From contig PBAX01000008.1 of the NCBI GenBank assembly GCA_002716385.1, positions 1 to 64,000 on the forward strand: a DNA stretch of 64,000 nucleotides, written 5' to 3'. How positions within the stretch are numbered: position 1 is the stretch's first letter; every line of letters starts with the position of its first letter. Position numbers and translations under genes: made by a program. This document shows, piece after piece, positions 16,178-24,033 of the stretch. Below the pieces are notes generated by a model, which was not told where the DNA came from, did not search any database, and worked only from the letters and a program-made list of their open reading frames with translations. Source of the DNA: Phycisphaerae bacterium (GTDB lineage: Bacteria; Planctomycetota; Phycisphaerae; Phycisphaerales; SM1A02).

Positions 16178-16205
16178 AAGCAGGCCCTCGTACAAGGGCC
16201 TGCTT
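16178..16205 (-). terminator. Rho-independent terminator of yaaA
   Basis: AAGCAGGCCCT and AGGGCCTGCTT form an 11-bp stem, followed on the minus strand by TTTTAC. It lies 19 bases past the yaaA stop, and the next gene downstream starts only 36 bases further on, so that gene depends on readthrough or on a promoter overlapping this hairpin. Confidence 0.85.
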
Positions 16206-16223
16206 CATGATCAATTACCGGAG

Positions 16224-17021
16224 TCAGCTCGCCTTTTTCTTGGCCGCGGGCTTCGGTCGGACGAACACCAGCTCGTTTTCGCTGGAGGCCGACTTCTTGA
16301 TTCGATACCCCTCGAGATTGAAACCCGACAGATCGGCCGGCTTGGACGGTCGATCCGTCGACATCCAGCGAGCCATCAATCCGCGTGCACGCTTGGCGAA
16401 GAAGGAGATGAACTTCTCCCTGCCAGCATCCTTCTGAAGGAACTTCACGTTGATGACGTCCACACCAAGTTTGTCCAGTTGCAACGCCTTGGCGTATTCA
16501 TCACTGGCGAGATTCACCAGCGTGGTCGCCTTGACCGCAGCCAGATCCTTCTTGAGCGTCTTCGTGATCGAGTCGCCCCAGAAATCGTAGAGGTTCGAAC
16601 CACTGTCGGTCTTGAGTCGAGTACCCATCTCGAGCCGGTAGGGTTGGATGACATCCATTGGACGAAGCAGTCCGTAGAGACCACTGAGAATACGGACATG
16701 ATCCTGCGCCCAGGACAAGGATCGCTTGTCCAGCGACCAGGCTTCGAGACCCTGATAGACGTCGCCTCGGAAACAGATGGCGGCCGGACCACGTGGGTTG
16801 CTCTTCTCGCCGAAGGTCTGCCAACGATCCTCGTTGAGAAGGGCCAGCTTGTCCGAGATCGACATGAGCGAACCCAGCTTCTTCGCGGAGTACCCGCGAA
16901 GCTCCTCGGCGAGCTGCTTGGTATTCGTGCCCAATCTGGGACGCGACGAGTCGACTGGTGAATCCGCGACGTCCATGTCCATGGTCTTCGCGGGCGACAG
17001 GATGGTCATCAACTTGCTCAT
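16224..17021 (-). CDS. yaaA: Peroxide stress protein YaaA (DUF328)
   Basis: The product has the family opening LMTILSPAKTMD and the typical blocks GDVYQGLEAWS, HVRILSGLYGLLRPMDVIQPYRLEMGTRL, YDFWGDSITK and NLASDEYAKAL, over 265 residues. YaaA lowers intracellular free iron during peroxide stress and binds DNA. The Met at 17021 (MSKLMTILSP) is preferred over the one at 17042. It lies about 28 bases behind the glycosyltransferase gene. A basic AKKKAS tail ends the protein. Confidence 0.93.
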   Translation of the reverse strand: MSKLMTILSPAKTMDMDVADSPVDSSRPRLGTNTKQLAEELRGYSAKKLGSLMSISDKLALLNEDRWQTFGEKSNPRGPAAICFRGDVYQGLEAWSLDKRSLSWAQDHVRILSGLYGLLRPMDVIQPYRLEMGTRLKTDSGSNLYDFWGDSITKTLKKDLAAVKATTLVNLASDEYAKALQLDKLGVDVINVKFLQKDAGREKFISFFAKRARGLMARWMSTDRPSKPADLSGFNLEGYRIKKSASSENELVFVRPKPAAKKKAS

Positions 17022-17049
17022 ATCGACAGGGTACTCAAACAAAGAAGTT

Positions 17050-17811
17050 TCATGAAGGCATCGCCTGCTCCGGGGAGGTGCCCCGTGCTATGGCAGCATA
17101 GCGCCACCAGACGGATTTGGCCTGACCCATCGCCACCTGCCAACCACAGCGTCCATCGAGGAAACCACCCTTGAACACATAGCCACGAAGGAAGGCCCAG
17201 ATGCCATGCGCGGCCGCGGAGAACAGGGATGCGTTGCGCCCCTTTTCCTGAGCCAGACGAGTGGTCAGTTCCGTGTAGTAGCGCATCTTGTCACGATGTT
17301 GCTCGAGCGTCCGGATGGTGTGATGCTCCAGTGGCGTACGCAGCTTCCCGATCGAACCGTCGACGACGATCCGCTCGTGTACGGCATCATCCGTGAATCG
17401 TCCGTGTTCACGTTGGAAGAGACGCAGTACCTGATCGCCACCCCAGTCACCGAACCGAATCTTGCGCCCGCAGAACCAGTTGCAGCGGGGGACTTCGTAT
17501 CCGACGTGATCGCTCTGCAGCATCAATCGCCGGACTTCCTGTTCCATTCCCCGCTCGGCCCGTTCATCGGCATCGATGGAGAAGACCCAGTCGCCGGTGG
17601 CCAGCGACAGGGCATGGTTCTTCTGGGGACCGAATCCCTTCCACTCCACTTCGTGCACATGGGGGGTGAAGCCTTCTGCGATCTCCCGAGTGCCATCGGT
17701 GCTGCCTGAATCGACCACGATGATCTCGTCCGCCCACGAGATGCTCTCCAGGCAGGCCTTGATCTGCTGGACTTCATCGCGACAGATGATGATCACGCTC
17801 AAGCGGGACAT
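17050..17811 (-). CDS. Family 2 glycosyltransferase, WaaE-like
   Basis: The 253-residue protein begins LSVIIICRDEVQQIKACLES, with WADEIIVVDSGSTDGT (nucleotide-binding Asp) and DWVFSIDADER (DxD-like metal site), then GPQKNHAL and DAVHERIVVDG. This block order is that of the WaaE/KdtX-type glycosyltransferases that add a sugar to the lipopolysaccharide inner core. A C-terminal amphipathic or membrane-associated part follows (IWAFLRGYVFKGGFLDG). The exact acceptor is not determined. It heads a short operon with yaaA. Confidence 0.85.
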   Translation of the reverse strand: MSRLSVIIICRDEVQQIKACLESISWADEIIVVDSGSTDGTREIAEGFTPHVHEVEWKGFGPQKNHALSLATGDWVFSIDADERAERGMEQEVRRLMLQSDHVGYEVPRCNWFCGRKIRFGDWGGDQVLRLFQREHGRFTDDAVHERIVVDGSIGKLRTPLEHHTIRTLEQHRDKMRYYTELTTRLAQEKGRNASLFSAAAHGIWAFLRGYVFKGGFLDGRCGWQVAMGQAKSVWWRYAAIARGTSPEQAMPS

Positions 17812-17889
17812 GGCTTGGGATCATACTTCACATGATGTGAAGGCCAATTGCTGGCGTTTGCGATCAAGATTCATGATGAAGACGAAAGA

Positions 17890-18080
17890 AACGACCCCAC
17901 AGGCGTTGGCCTGCGGGGTCGTTCATCCCCACCCCGAAGGGTGCGGTGGTTGTTCCGGTGGAAACAATGGCCTGAGCCTCTGTCCTCCTTGGATTCAAAC
18001 CGCCCTCACAGTTGGAATCCCGTGTCCGGTGATGCCCTCGTATCACCAGTCACATCCGGTCATGTCAGTGACTGAACCAA
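17890..18080 (-). ncRNA. Candidate structured RNA (chain of hairpins ending in a strong stem)
   Basis: The gene-free stretch 17812-18262 holds consecutive inverted repeats: GGTGAT/ATCACC (18029-18047), TTGTTCC/GGAAACAA (17950-17967), CACCC/GGGTG (17930-17943, TTCG loop on the minus strand) and a long stem AACGACCCC/GGGGTCGTT with an inner CAGGC/GCCTG (17890-17923). On the minus strand the last is followed by TTCTTTCGTC, terminator-like. No known RNA family was recognised (not RNase P, tmRNA or the small SRP RNA as far as can be judged by eye). The 5' boundary is a guess. It could instead be a 5' leader or decayed sequence. Confidence 0.3.
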
Positions 18081-18229
18081 TCAGGTGGGGGGATTCGATC
18101 TCGACCTGGCCTCGCCCTCTTCGTGACGCCTCGGTCATGAATCCCAGCCACTTGGCCAGTCACGCCCCCCACTATTCAGGGAGTGGTGATATGTGTGAGG
18201 GTTATGAGGTTTTTTTTCAAATCGTCTTC

Positions 18230-18250
18230 AAACATCCCTGAGGGGTGTTT
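18230..18250 (-). terminator. Hairpin after the gene at 18263-19366
   Basis: AAACATCCC, loop TGA, GGGGTGTTT: a 9-bp stem with one T-G pair. It begins 12 bases past the stop codon of the minus-strand gene. There is no uninterrupted T run on that strand. Confidence 0.5.
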
Positions 18251-18262
18251 AAAGGCGGTTTT

Positions 18263-19366
18263 TCATGGTTTGTCAGGCTCGGAAGATGGTGGATTCGCTT
18301 CAGGAGATGCAGGTTTGGCCGAGGTGCCCTCTATTCGGGCCGCCTGCAGCCGCCTGAGCTGCTGGAATCGCTGTTTGACCGTGATATTGGTTCCATTGAG
18401 CTTCTCACCACCATTCCAGAAGATCACCCGTTTGACACCCAGTTTGTAGAGGTAACTGAGGCGATCAGCAATTCCATCCAGATCCGCAGGGCGTCTGGTG
18501 TTCTGAGAGTTCCCATTGAACACTGTCAGGCTCATCAGGACCAGGATGTCCAACGGTGTGTGGCTTGCCTGAACGATTTGAAGTGAGTTCACAAGGCACT
18601 GACGGGTGGCTCGATCAGCATTCTGGAAGGCTCGTTCCCCAGGGCTAAATCGCTCATAAAGCACTGGAGCAATGGCGTTTACATCCTTGAGCATGCCCAT
18701 TTTTGTGGCCAGAATCTGGGCGTTGAGCTGCCGTTTTTCCAGCAGTCGTTCCCGCCCTTGACCATCAGGCATCCCCATTCCGTAGGCGACCAGAGTGGCG
18801 TTTGGGAAGAACTTGCGAGTAATCGCATATCTCCGGGCATAAGCCTGAACCACTCCAGTGAACTCAGGTGTGATCTGATCGTGATTTTCACCATCAAGAA
18901 GCTGCCAAAGCCGTCTGGGATGGACCGGATACTCGATATTGATGATCAGCGTGTTCAGAGTCTGTCTTGTCAGCTGGGGATGACGGCTGACATACCTGGA
19001 CAAGGCGGACTCGATTTCCTCATTTGGAAGGTCGATATATCGCCTCAGATCCCGTTCAGGGTCCTTTTCGGCGTTCTCACTGCGGTCCTGCACCACACCA
19101 TAGGCGTATTGGGAGATGAACCAGGCATTATTCAGAACACCTTCCGGGGACAGGTTCTGGGTCAAATACGCATCCTGAAGGCCAATGGAGAGGGCTGGCC
19201 AGATGTGGCCACCGGTTTCAGGTGTGGCTGGTTGGGTTGAATTTACATTCTGAGCATGGCTGAGCGGCGAACAGACCACCATCAAGGCGAGAAGGAAGCC
19301 CAAACGGCAGCAGCCGATGAGTTTGGATCCATGGACAGGTCTCAGATGCATGCCGGGGCACTCCAT
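18263..19366 (-). CDS. Secreted TIM-barrel-like protein, homologue of the gene at 19937
   Basis: The 367-residue protein has a signal peptide (hydrophobic core FLLALMVVCSPLSHA, cleavage before Q) and AGGA six bases before the ATG. The body shares an ordered series of segments with the divergent neighbour: NIEYPVHPRRLWQLLD, VAYGMGMPDGQGRE, INAIAPVLYERF-like AIAPVLYERFSP, and VKRVIFWNGGEKLN. Alternating strands and helices with an acidic residue after the third strand (E-x-P) recall TIM-barrel glycoside hydrolases, but no family is assigned. It ends in a Pro/Ser-rich tail and lacks a dockerin. Confidence 0.68.
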   Translation of the reverse strand: MECPGMHLRPVHGSKLIGCCRLGFLLALMVVCSPLSHAQNVNSTQPATPETGGHIWPALSIGLQDAYLTQNLSPEGVLNNAWFISQYAYGVVQDRSENAEKDPERDLRRYIDLPNEEIESALSRYVSRHPQLTRQTLNTLIINIEYPVHPRRLWQLLDGENHDQITPEFTGVVQAYARRYAITRKFFPNATLVAYGMGMPDGQGRERLLEKRQLNAQILATKMGMLKDVNAIAPVLYERFSPGERAFQNADRATRQCLVNSLQIVQASHTPLDILVLMSLTVFNGNSQNTRRPADLDGIADRLSYLYKLGVKRVIFWNGGEKLNGTNITVKQRFQQLRRLQAARIEGTSAKPASPEANPPSSEPDKP

Positions 19367-19936
19367 CGCTTTTCCTGAGTTCCACCATAGACGGATTCAA
19401 TCGCTCAGGCGAGTTCGGCCGGGCCTTTCATGTGTGATGGTTTCCGGTGAATTTATGAAAACGGATCACTTGATCGTTCCATGGGGTCCTGATCGTGCTT
19501 GCAGGGGGCCGTACGGTCCGAAAAGGCCTGACAGCCCGAGGGTCTGAGCGGTCATCTACATCATCTTTACCGGAAAGCGGAGGATTCCCGGTCCTCATTT
19601 ATGACTGTTCATAGTGGAGCAGGCGACTGCCATCAGCGTGGGCCACACGTTGCAAGCCGCCGGATTCCCCCAGATCCGCCATCACGGTCCATCACGCTTC
19701 CATTGATACCTGACTACTGAGCACTCTTCATGACCATTCCCACCAAGGGGCTGCTGTTTCTACGCGCCCTGAAAGGCATCTCGCACTTTGTTCGAAGAGA
19801 TTCTCAAAGTTCTGACCAATTGTCACACACGGCGACCCCGAAACGCATAGGGGGGGGTGTACCGAGTGCCCTTTTCACTCGGTACGACACGACTCGCTCT
19901 CTTCCAACCCCTCAAATCAAATTCGAAAGTAGAACC
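19367..19936. promoter_or_regulatory. Divergent intergenic region with a hairpin in the 5' leader
   Basis: These 570 bases separate two divergent homologous genes. An open frame from 19730 runs into the plus-strand gene but its first 69 codons look non-coding: no signal peptide and a run of eight G. A perfect 10-bp stem GTACCGAGTG/CACTCGGTAC with loop CCCTTTT (19859-19885) stands 51 bases before the ATG at 19937. It could control translation or early termination. No promoter is asserted. Confidence 0.45.
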
Positions 19937-21160
19937 ATGTCACGCCACATGACCGCCGTCTTTACGGCCACCGCTATCCTTGTGCCCGCCCTCGCCACCA
20001 CCGCTAACGCAGCTTCAACCTTCTCCTCCAAGAAGGAAACCAAGAAGGCATCCCCGCTCTCCCAGGCCACCTTCACTCCCTCCCAGGCCGACTGCGATCT
20101 GGACAACAACGGTGTCGTCGATGTCAACGACATGGTCAAGGTCATCGAGGTCTACGGTTCCGATTGCTCCGCAGAAGGCTGCGAGGGCGACATCAACCGT
20201 GATGGCACAGTCGACCTGAACGATCTTCTCCTCATGCTCTCGAACTACGGCGTACTTCCAGCCGGCCCTACCGTCGAGTCAAGTCTCTCCGGCGTCAGCG
20301 TCGTCCTCCAGAGCCGCTTCTCGAACGATGCCTCCTCACTCGAGGACATGGGTGCCAAGAACGACTGCTGGATGGTTCAGGGTGGTGCCGTCGGCATGTC
20401 CAAGGACACGACCGAAGCAGATTTCTTCAACGCCTCACGTGCCCAGATAGAGTCGACCTTCGGTCGCTACATCAGCAAGAAGTCGGAACTCGGCAGCACC
20501 TTCACCGGTCTTCTGGTCCTGGACATGGAAACACCCTTCCATCCTCGTGAACTCGGCAACTACATCGATCCCGCTTCCGACGAGTACGATCCAATCAAGT
20601 TCGATGCGATCGTCGAAGGCTTCAAGATGCGAATCGACGTTGTCCGCGAACTGGTTCCAAACTGCAAGGTCGGTCTCTACGGCTTCCCGACTCCCCACGC
20701 TCACGGCAAGGCTGACAGCGAGACCGAGATCCGTCGCACGCTGGGCTATGAGCTCGCTGCTGCACGAGGCATCCTCGACCAGGTCGACACCATCTGCCCA
20801 GTCCTCTACCAGCGTTTCGGTTCCACCGACAGCAAGTACCACCGCATCGCAGACTACATGCAGATCGGAGTGGACACCGGCCGCTCACTGCGACGCACCA
20901 ACGGCACCGCTCTGGACGTGCAGCCACTGCTGGCCTTCAGGATCTACAACGGCTCCTCGGCCCACAACAAGGAACTGGTTCCAATCGAGGATCTCGCAGA
21001 CCAGGTCGAAATGCTCCGCAACGAAGGCATCGAGAACGTAATGATCTGGAACGGCAAGGATCAGATCGACTCAACGACCAGCGTCATCGAACGAATGAGC
21101 GAGCTCAAGGAAGAACTCGACTCCCGACAGAACACCATGATGGTGGCAAACGCAGGCTGA
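19937..21160 (+). CDS. Secreted TIM-barrel-like protein with N-terminal dockerin
   Basis: From the ATG at 19937 the product is 407 residues with a signal peptide (MTAVFTATAILVPALATTANA). A dockerin pair follows near the N-terminus (DCDLDNNGVVDVNDMVKVIE and GDINRDGTVDLNDLLLMLS), an unusual position because it is C-terminal in the other proteins of this window. The remaining 290 residues are homologous to the divergent gene product: LVLDMETPFHPRELGNYID, VGLYGFPTPHAHG, TICPVLYQRFGS, ENVMIWNGKDQ. A barrel-fold hydrolase is a guess. A strong terminator follows 26 bases after the stop. Confidence 0.75.
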   Translation: MSRHMTAVFTATAILVPALATTANAASTFSSKKETKKASPLSQATFTPSQADCDLDNNGVVDVNDMVKVIEVYGSDCSAEGCEGDINRDGTVDLNDLLLMLSNYGVLPAGPTVESSLSGVSVVLQSRFSNDASSLEDMGAKNDCWMVQGGAVGMSKDTTEADFFNASRAQIESTFGRYISKKSELGSTFTGLLVLDMETPFHPRELGNYIDPASDEYDPIKFDAIVEGFKMRIDVVRELVPNCKVGLYGFPTPHAHGKADSETEIRRTLGYELAAARGILDQVDTICPVLYQRFGSTDSKYHRIADYMQIGVDTGRSLRRTNGTALDVQPLLAFRIYNGSSAHNKELVPIEDLADQVEMLRNEGIENVMIWNGKDQIDSTTSVIERMSELKEELDSRQNTMMVANAG

Positions 21161-21186
21161 ACCGGCGTGAAACCTGCGAAGACAAC

Positions 21187-21213
21187 GGGCCGGCTCCTCG
21201 GGGGAGCCGGCCC
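21187..21213. terminator. Bidirectional terminator between convergent genes
   Basis: GGGCCGGCTCC, short loop, GGAGCCGGCCC: an 11-bp stem between the ends of the plus-strand gene (21160) and the minus-strand gene (21243). ATTTTGTC follows on the plus side. Confidence 0.85.
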
Positions 21214-21242
21214 GTGTCAATTTTGTCCTTGTTGAATCGGAA

Positions 21243-22607
21243 TCAGGCAGGAGCGGGAACATTCGACTCGTCCCAGTCGGTCTGCTCCTCCTCCTCCTCC
21301 TCCCATGCGATTTCCTCCAGCCATTCCTCGTAGATCAGTTGTTGCTGCGGAAGTTCCGCTGCCATGGCGACCACCAGCAGCGTCAACATCACTGCCATGA
21401 ACGACATCGTGTAGGTCGGGTGATACAGGGCCTGATTGAACAGGCTCTGGAAGTAGAAGGAGGCGATGAGTGCGGCGATGACATGTATGAGGAACTGCCT
21501 GTCCTTGTCGCCATAGAGATACCGGTTCTTCCAGACGATCCATGCCGACTTCAGGCCGACGATTGCCGGCAGCAGGAGCATCAGAAGATAGGGCCAGCCA
21601 CCCAGATAGAGCATCTCCATCCACGAACTATGGGGATGATCGCCGATGGCCGTATCCGTGTGGGCCGAGAAGCCGCTCTTTCCGAACAGTCCCAATGGTC
21701 GCTTGAAGGAGGTCATCAGGTATTCCCTCCAGAGCGTGAGGCGTCCCGATGAACTCAGATCCGTCAATCTAGAAGCCGCCTCCTCGTTGACGCTCAGCAC
21801 CAGCGGCAGCACGATGGCGCCGACGGCACCACCGGCAAGGAGAAGTCCTGGACGTTTCACCAGCGGCATCGCGATCAGTCCCAGCGAGACGATGAGCGAG
21901 AAGGCGGTCATCCGGCTGCCCGTCAGAATGGCCATGCCGACGCAGAGAATCAGCAGTCCGACAAGAATCGGCTTGAACGTATTGGCCTTTGTGGACATCA
22001 CCATGTACATCAGCATCGGTGCACCGATGACGAAGAGCAGTCCGATGAGATTGGGCGGCGAGCCCCACGGCGCGAATCGGTTCATGCCGGCGATGAAGGC
22101 GGTGCCCGGCGAGAGGACGATGGCCGACAGGGGGACCGCCAAGGCGATGATGATTCCCATTCCGAGTGTCCAGAAGATCTTCTCGACATCCTCTAGATCA
22201 GTGAGTGTCGAGACGATCGCCATGCTTGCCAGAACGAGCATTACCCATTGGAATTCGATGAGCATGGTGTCCAGCCGTTCGTTTACCCCCAGAATGCAGA
22301 GGAACAACCAGCCAGATGCCAGCACATACATCCATGAGATCATCGGGATTCGCCGTTTGGGTACCGGACGCAGCAAGGCGGCCAGACCCAGGAGTATGAA
22401 CAGCATTCCCGAGGTGATCTTCGTCACCGCCTGAATGGCGCCCAGATCGGGGCACTTGGAGAGGGCCAGCCAGGTCGGGAGAATCAGGAAGGTCAGGTAG
22501 AACCGCTTCTCTGCCGGGATGATCAGATAGAGGAAGCCAACCGAGACCCCGCCGATGATCAACAGCGGAAGGGGAATGACCTCGAGATAGAGTTGGATCT
22601 TGTCCAT
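21243..22607 (-). CDS. O-antigen ligase/polymerase-like membrane protein
   Basis: The 454-residue protein has about twelve hydrophobic spans. Between them are the marks of the Wzy_C/O-antigen ligase family: LTGSRMTAFSLIVSLGL (middle), SSSGRLTLWREYLMTS before the large periplasmic loop, and GDHPHSSWMEMLYLGGWPY with the conserved His. An acidic C-terminal tail (WEEEEEEQTDWDE) is presumably cytoplasmic. It probably joins or polymerises a surface polysaccharide or O-antigen. It is 133 bases downstream of the SpoIIE gene and may be a separate unit. The waaE-like gene at 17050 is a possible pathway partner. Confidence 0.83.
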   Translation of the reverse strand: MDKIQLYLEVIPLPLLIIGGVSVGFLYLIIPAEKRFYLTFLILPTWLALSKCPDLGAIQAVTKITSGMLFILLGLAALLRPVPKRRIPMISWMYVLASGWLFLCILGVNERLDTMLIEFQWVMLVLASMAIVSTLTDLEDVEKIFWTLGMGIIIALAVPLSAIVLSPGTAFIAGMNRFAPWGSPPNLIGLLFVIGAPMLMYMVMSTKANTFKPILVGLLILCVGMAILTGSRMTAFSLIVSLGLIAMPLVKRPGLLLAGGAVGAIVLPLVLSVNEEAASRLTDLSSSGRLTLWREYLMTSFKRPLGLFGKSGFSAHTDTAIGDHPHSSWMEMLYLGGWPYLLMLLLPAIVGLKSAWIVWKNRYLYGDKDRQFLIHVIAALIASFYFQSLFNQALYHPTYTMSFMAVMLTLLVVAMAAELPQQQLIYEEWLEEIAWEEEEEEQTDWDESNVPAPA

Positions 22608-22739
22608 GATTCAATTCGGTTGAACTCTACAGATCGGATCAATCCGCCTCCGAGTATCGAAGAACGTGGAAATCTCCGATCAAACAGTCCTCCGGGGCTC
22701 TGAATCATACTCAGGCTGGGATTCGAGGAAGCGATCTTT

Positions 22740-24005
22740 TCAGGACAGTCGATGAATCAGAACACTGGTCCTGTCGTCATCAGGCGGCAGGTTGCCCGTG
22801 AACGCATCGACGGCCGTATGGATGGATGAGATGATTTCGCGGGCGGGCTTTCCACGACCTGCTCGAAGAAGCTCGACGATTCGATCATTCCCGAACATCT
22901 CCTTGTCGGCTCTGGCTGCTTCGGCGAACCCGTCGCTAGCGACGAAGAACATGTCCCCGGGCTCCAGATGGAACCGCACCGGCTCGTCGAGCATCAGATC
23001 CGACATGATTCCAAGTGGTGGGGCATCGGCGGAGAGTATCTCGACCTCATCGTTGGCATGAAGATGGATCAACGGCCCCTGGCCAGCGGCGATCGAATGA
23101 AGGTCGTGGGTGCTTGCATCCAGCATCCCGAACCAGGCCGTGACGAATCTGGAAGGTGGCATGTCCATCGACAGCTGCTTGTTCAGATCGTCGACCAGAG
23201 GCTTGAGTTGGGTTCCCAGCAACAAGGCCATTCGAAGCATGGAGCGGACCTGCGTCACGGAGATGGCCGGACCGACACCATGTCCGGTGGCATCCCCCAA
23301 CAGGAAGACAGCACCCGAGTCGGTGGGTATGGCATCCCAGGTGTCTCCACCGGTATCCTCGGCTGGTTCGCTGTACCCGGCACAGTCATATCCCTCCAAT
23401 GGGGGGCATTCCGACGGGAAGGTCGATTGCTGTATTTCACGGGCAAGCTTCAGATCCCGCTGCACCTTCTCGAGCTCGACGCGATCCTCGATCAATCGAG
23501 AACGTCGCATGGCCACCGCGCACTGTGCCGCGAGGGCTTCGGCGATGGCTTCATCCTGCGGCTCGAAGATGCCGTTCCTCTTGTTGAGCACCTGAGCGAC
23601 GCCAATCAGTCGACCGTCGGTCGTGTTCATGGGAACCGTCAACAATGATCGAGTGCGATAGCCCGTCTTCTGGTCGATCTCGCGATTGAACCGTTCGTCC
23701 TCGTACGCGTCGGGGATGTTGATCATCTCTCCGTTGCGAGCGACGGTTCCAGCGAGTCCGACACCTGCGGGAATTCTCACGCCGCTGAAAGATTCATCCA
23801 GATCACCGGTGGGTCCATGGGCGAGGACCGCCACCAGTTCATCGGTGGCTTCGTCGTACTCGAAGACGGTGGCACGCTCGGCCTGAAGCACATCGCGAAG
23901 ACAGTTCACGACACCGACCTGAACGGACCGGGTGTCGGCGGTTGCCCCCAGCTGTCGGCTGACATTGAGAATCTGGTAGAGGACGTCTTCTGGTAGATGG
24001 CTCAT
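22740..24005 (-). CDS. GAF-domain SpoIIE-type (PP2C) protein phosphatase
   Basis: Residues 20-170 form a GAF domain (VNCLRDVLQAERATVFEYDE, GVGLAGTVARNGEMINIPDAYED, TRSLLTVPMNTTDGRLIGVAQVLNK). A short helical connector (KVQRDLKLAREIQQSTFP) leads into a SpoIIE/RsbU-type phosphatase (205-421) with metal-ligand motifs AEDTGGDTWDA, LLGDATGHGVGPA and VASDGFAEA, and DDRTSVLIH at the end. Such proteins dephosphorylate STAS-domain antagonists in partner-switching control of sigma factors or other targets. The gene follows the cyclase by 28 bases and closes a six-gene string. A STAS protein is encoded at 62146-62520. Confidence 0.92.
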   Translation of the reverse strand: MSHLPEDVLYQILNVSRQLGATADTRSVQVGVVNCLRDVLQAERATVFEYDEATDELVAVLAHGPTGDLDESFSGVRIPAGVGLAGTVARNGEMINIPDAYEDERFNREIDQKTGYRTRSLLTVPMNTTDGRLIGVAQVLNKRNGIFEPQDEAIAEALAAQCAVAMRRSRLIEDRVELEKVQRDLKLAREIQQSTFPSECPPLEGYDCAGYSEPAEDTGGDTWDAIPTDSGAVFLLGDATGHGVGPAISVTQVRSMLRMALLLGTQLKPLVDDLNKQLSMDMPPSRFVTAWFGMLDASTHDLHSIAAGQGPLIHLHANDEVEILSADAPPLGIMSDLMLDEPVRFHLEPGDMFFVASDGFAEAARADKEMFGNDRIVELLRAGRGKPAREIISSIHTAVDAFTGNLPPDDDRTSVLIHRLS

Positions 24006-24033
24006 CGTGATGACATGGTAGCGTTCGAGCGCG

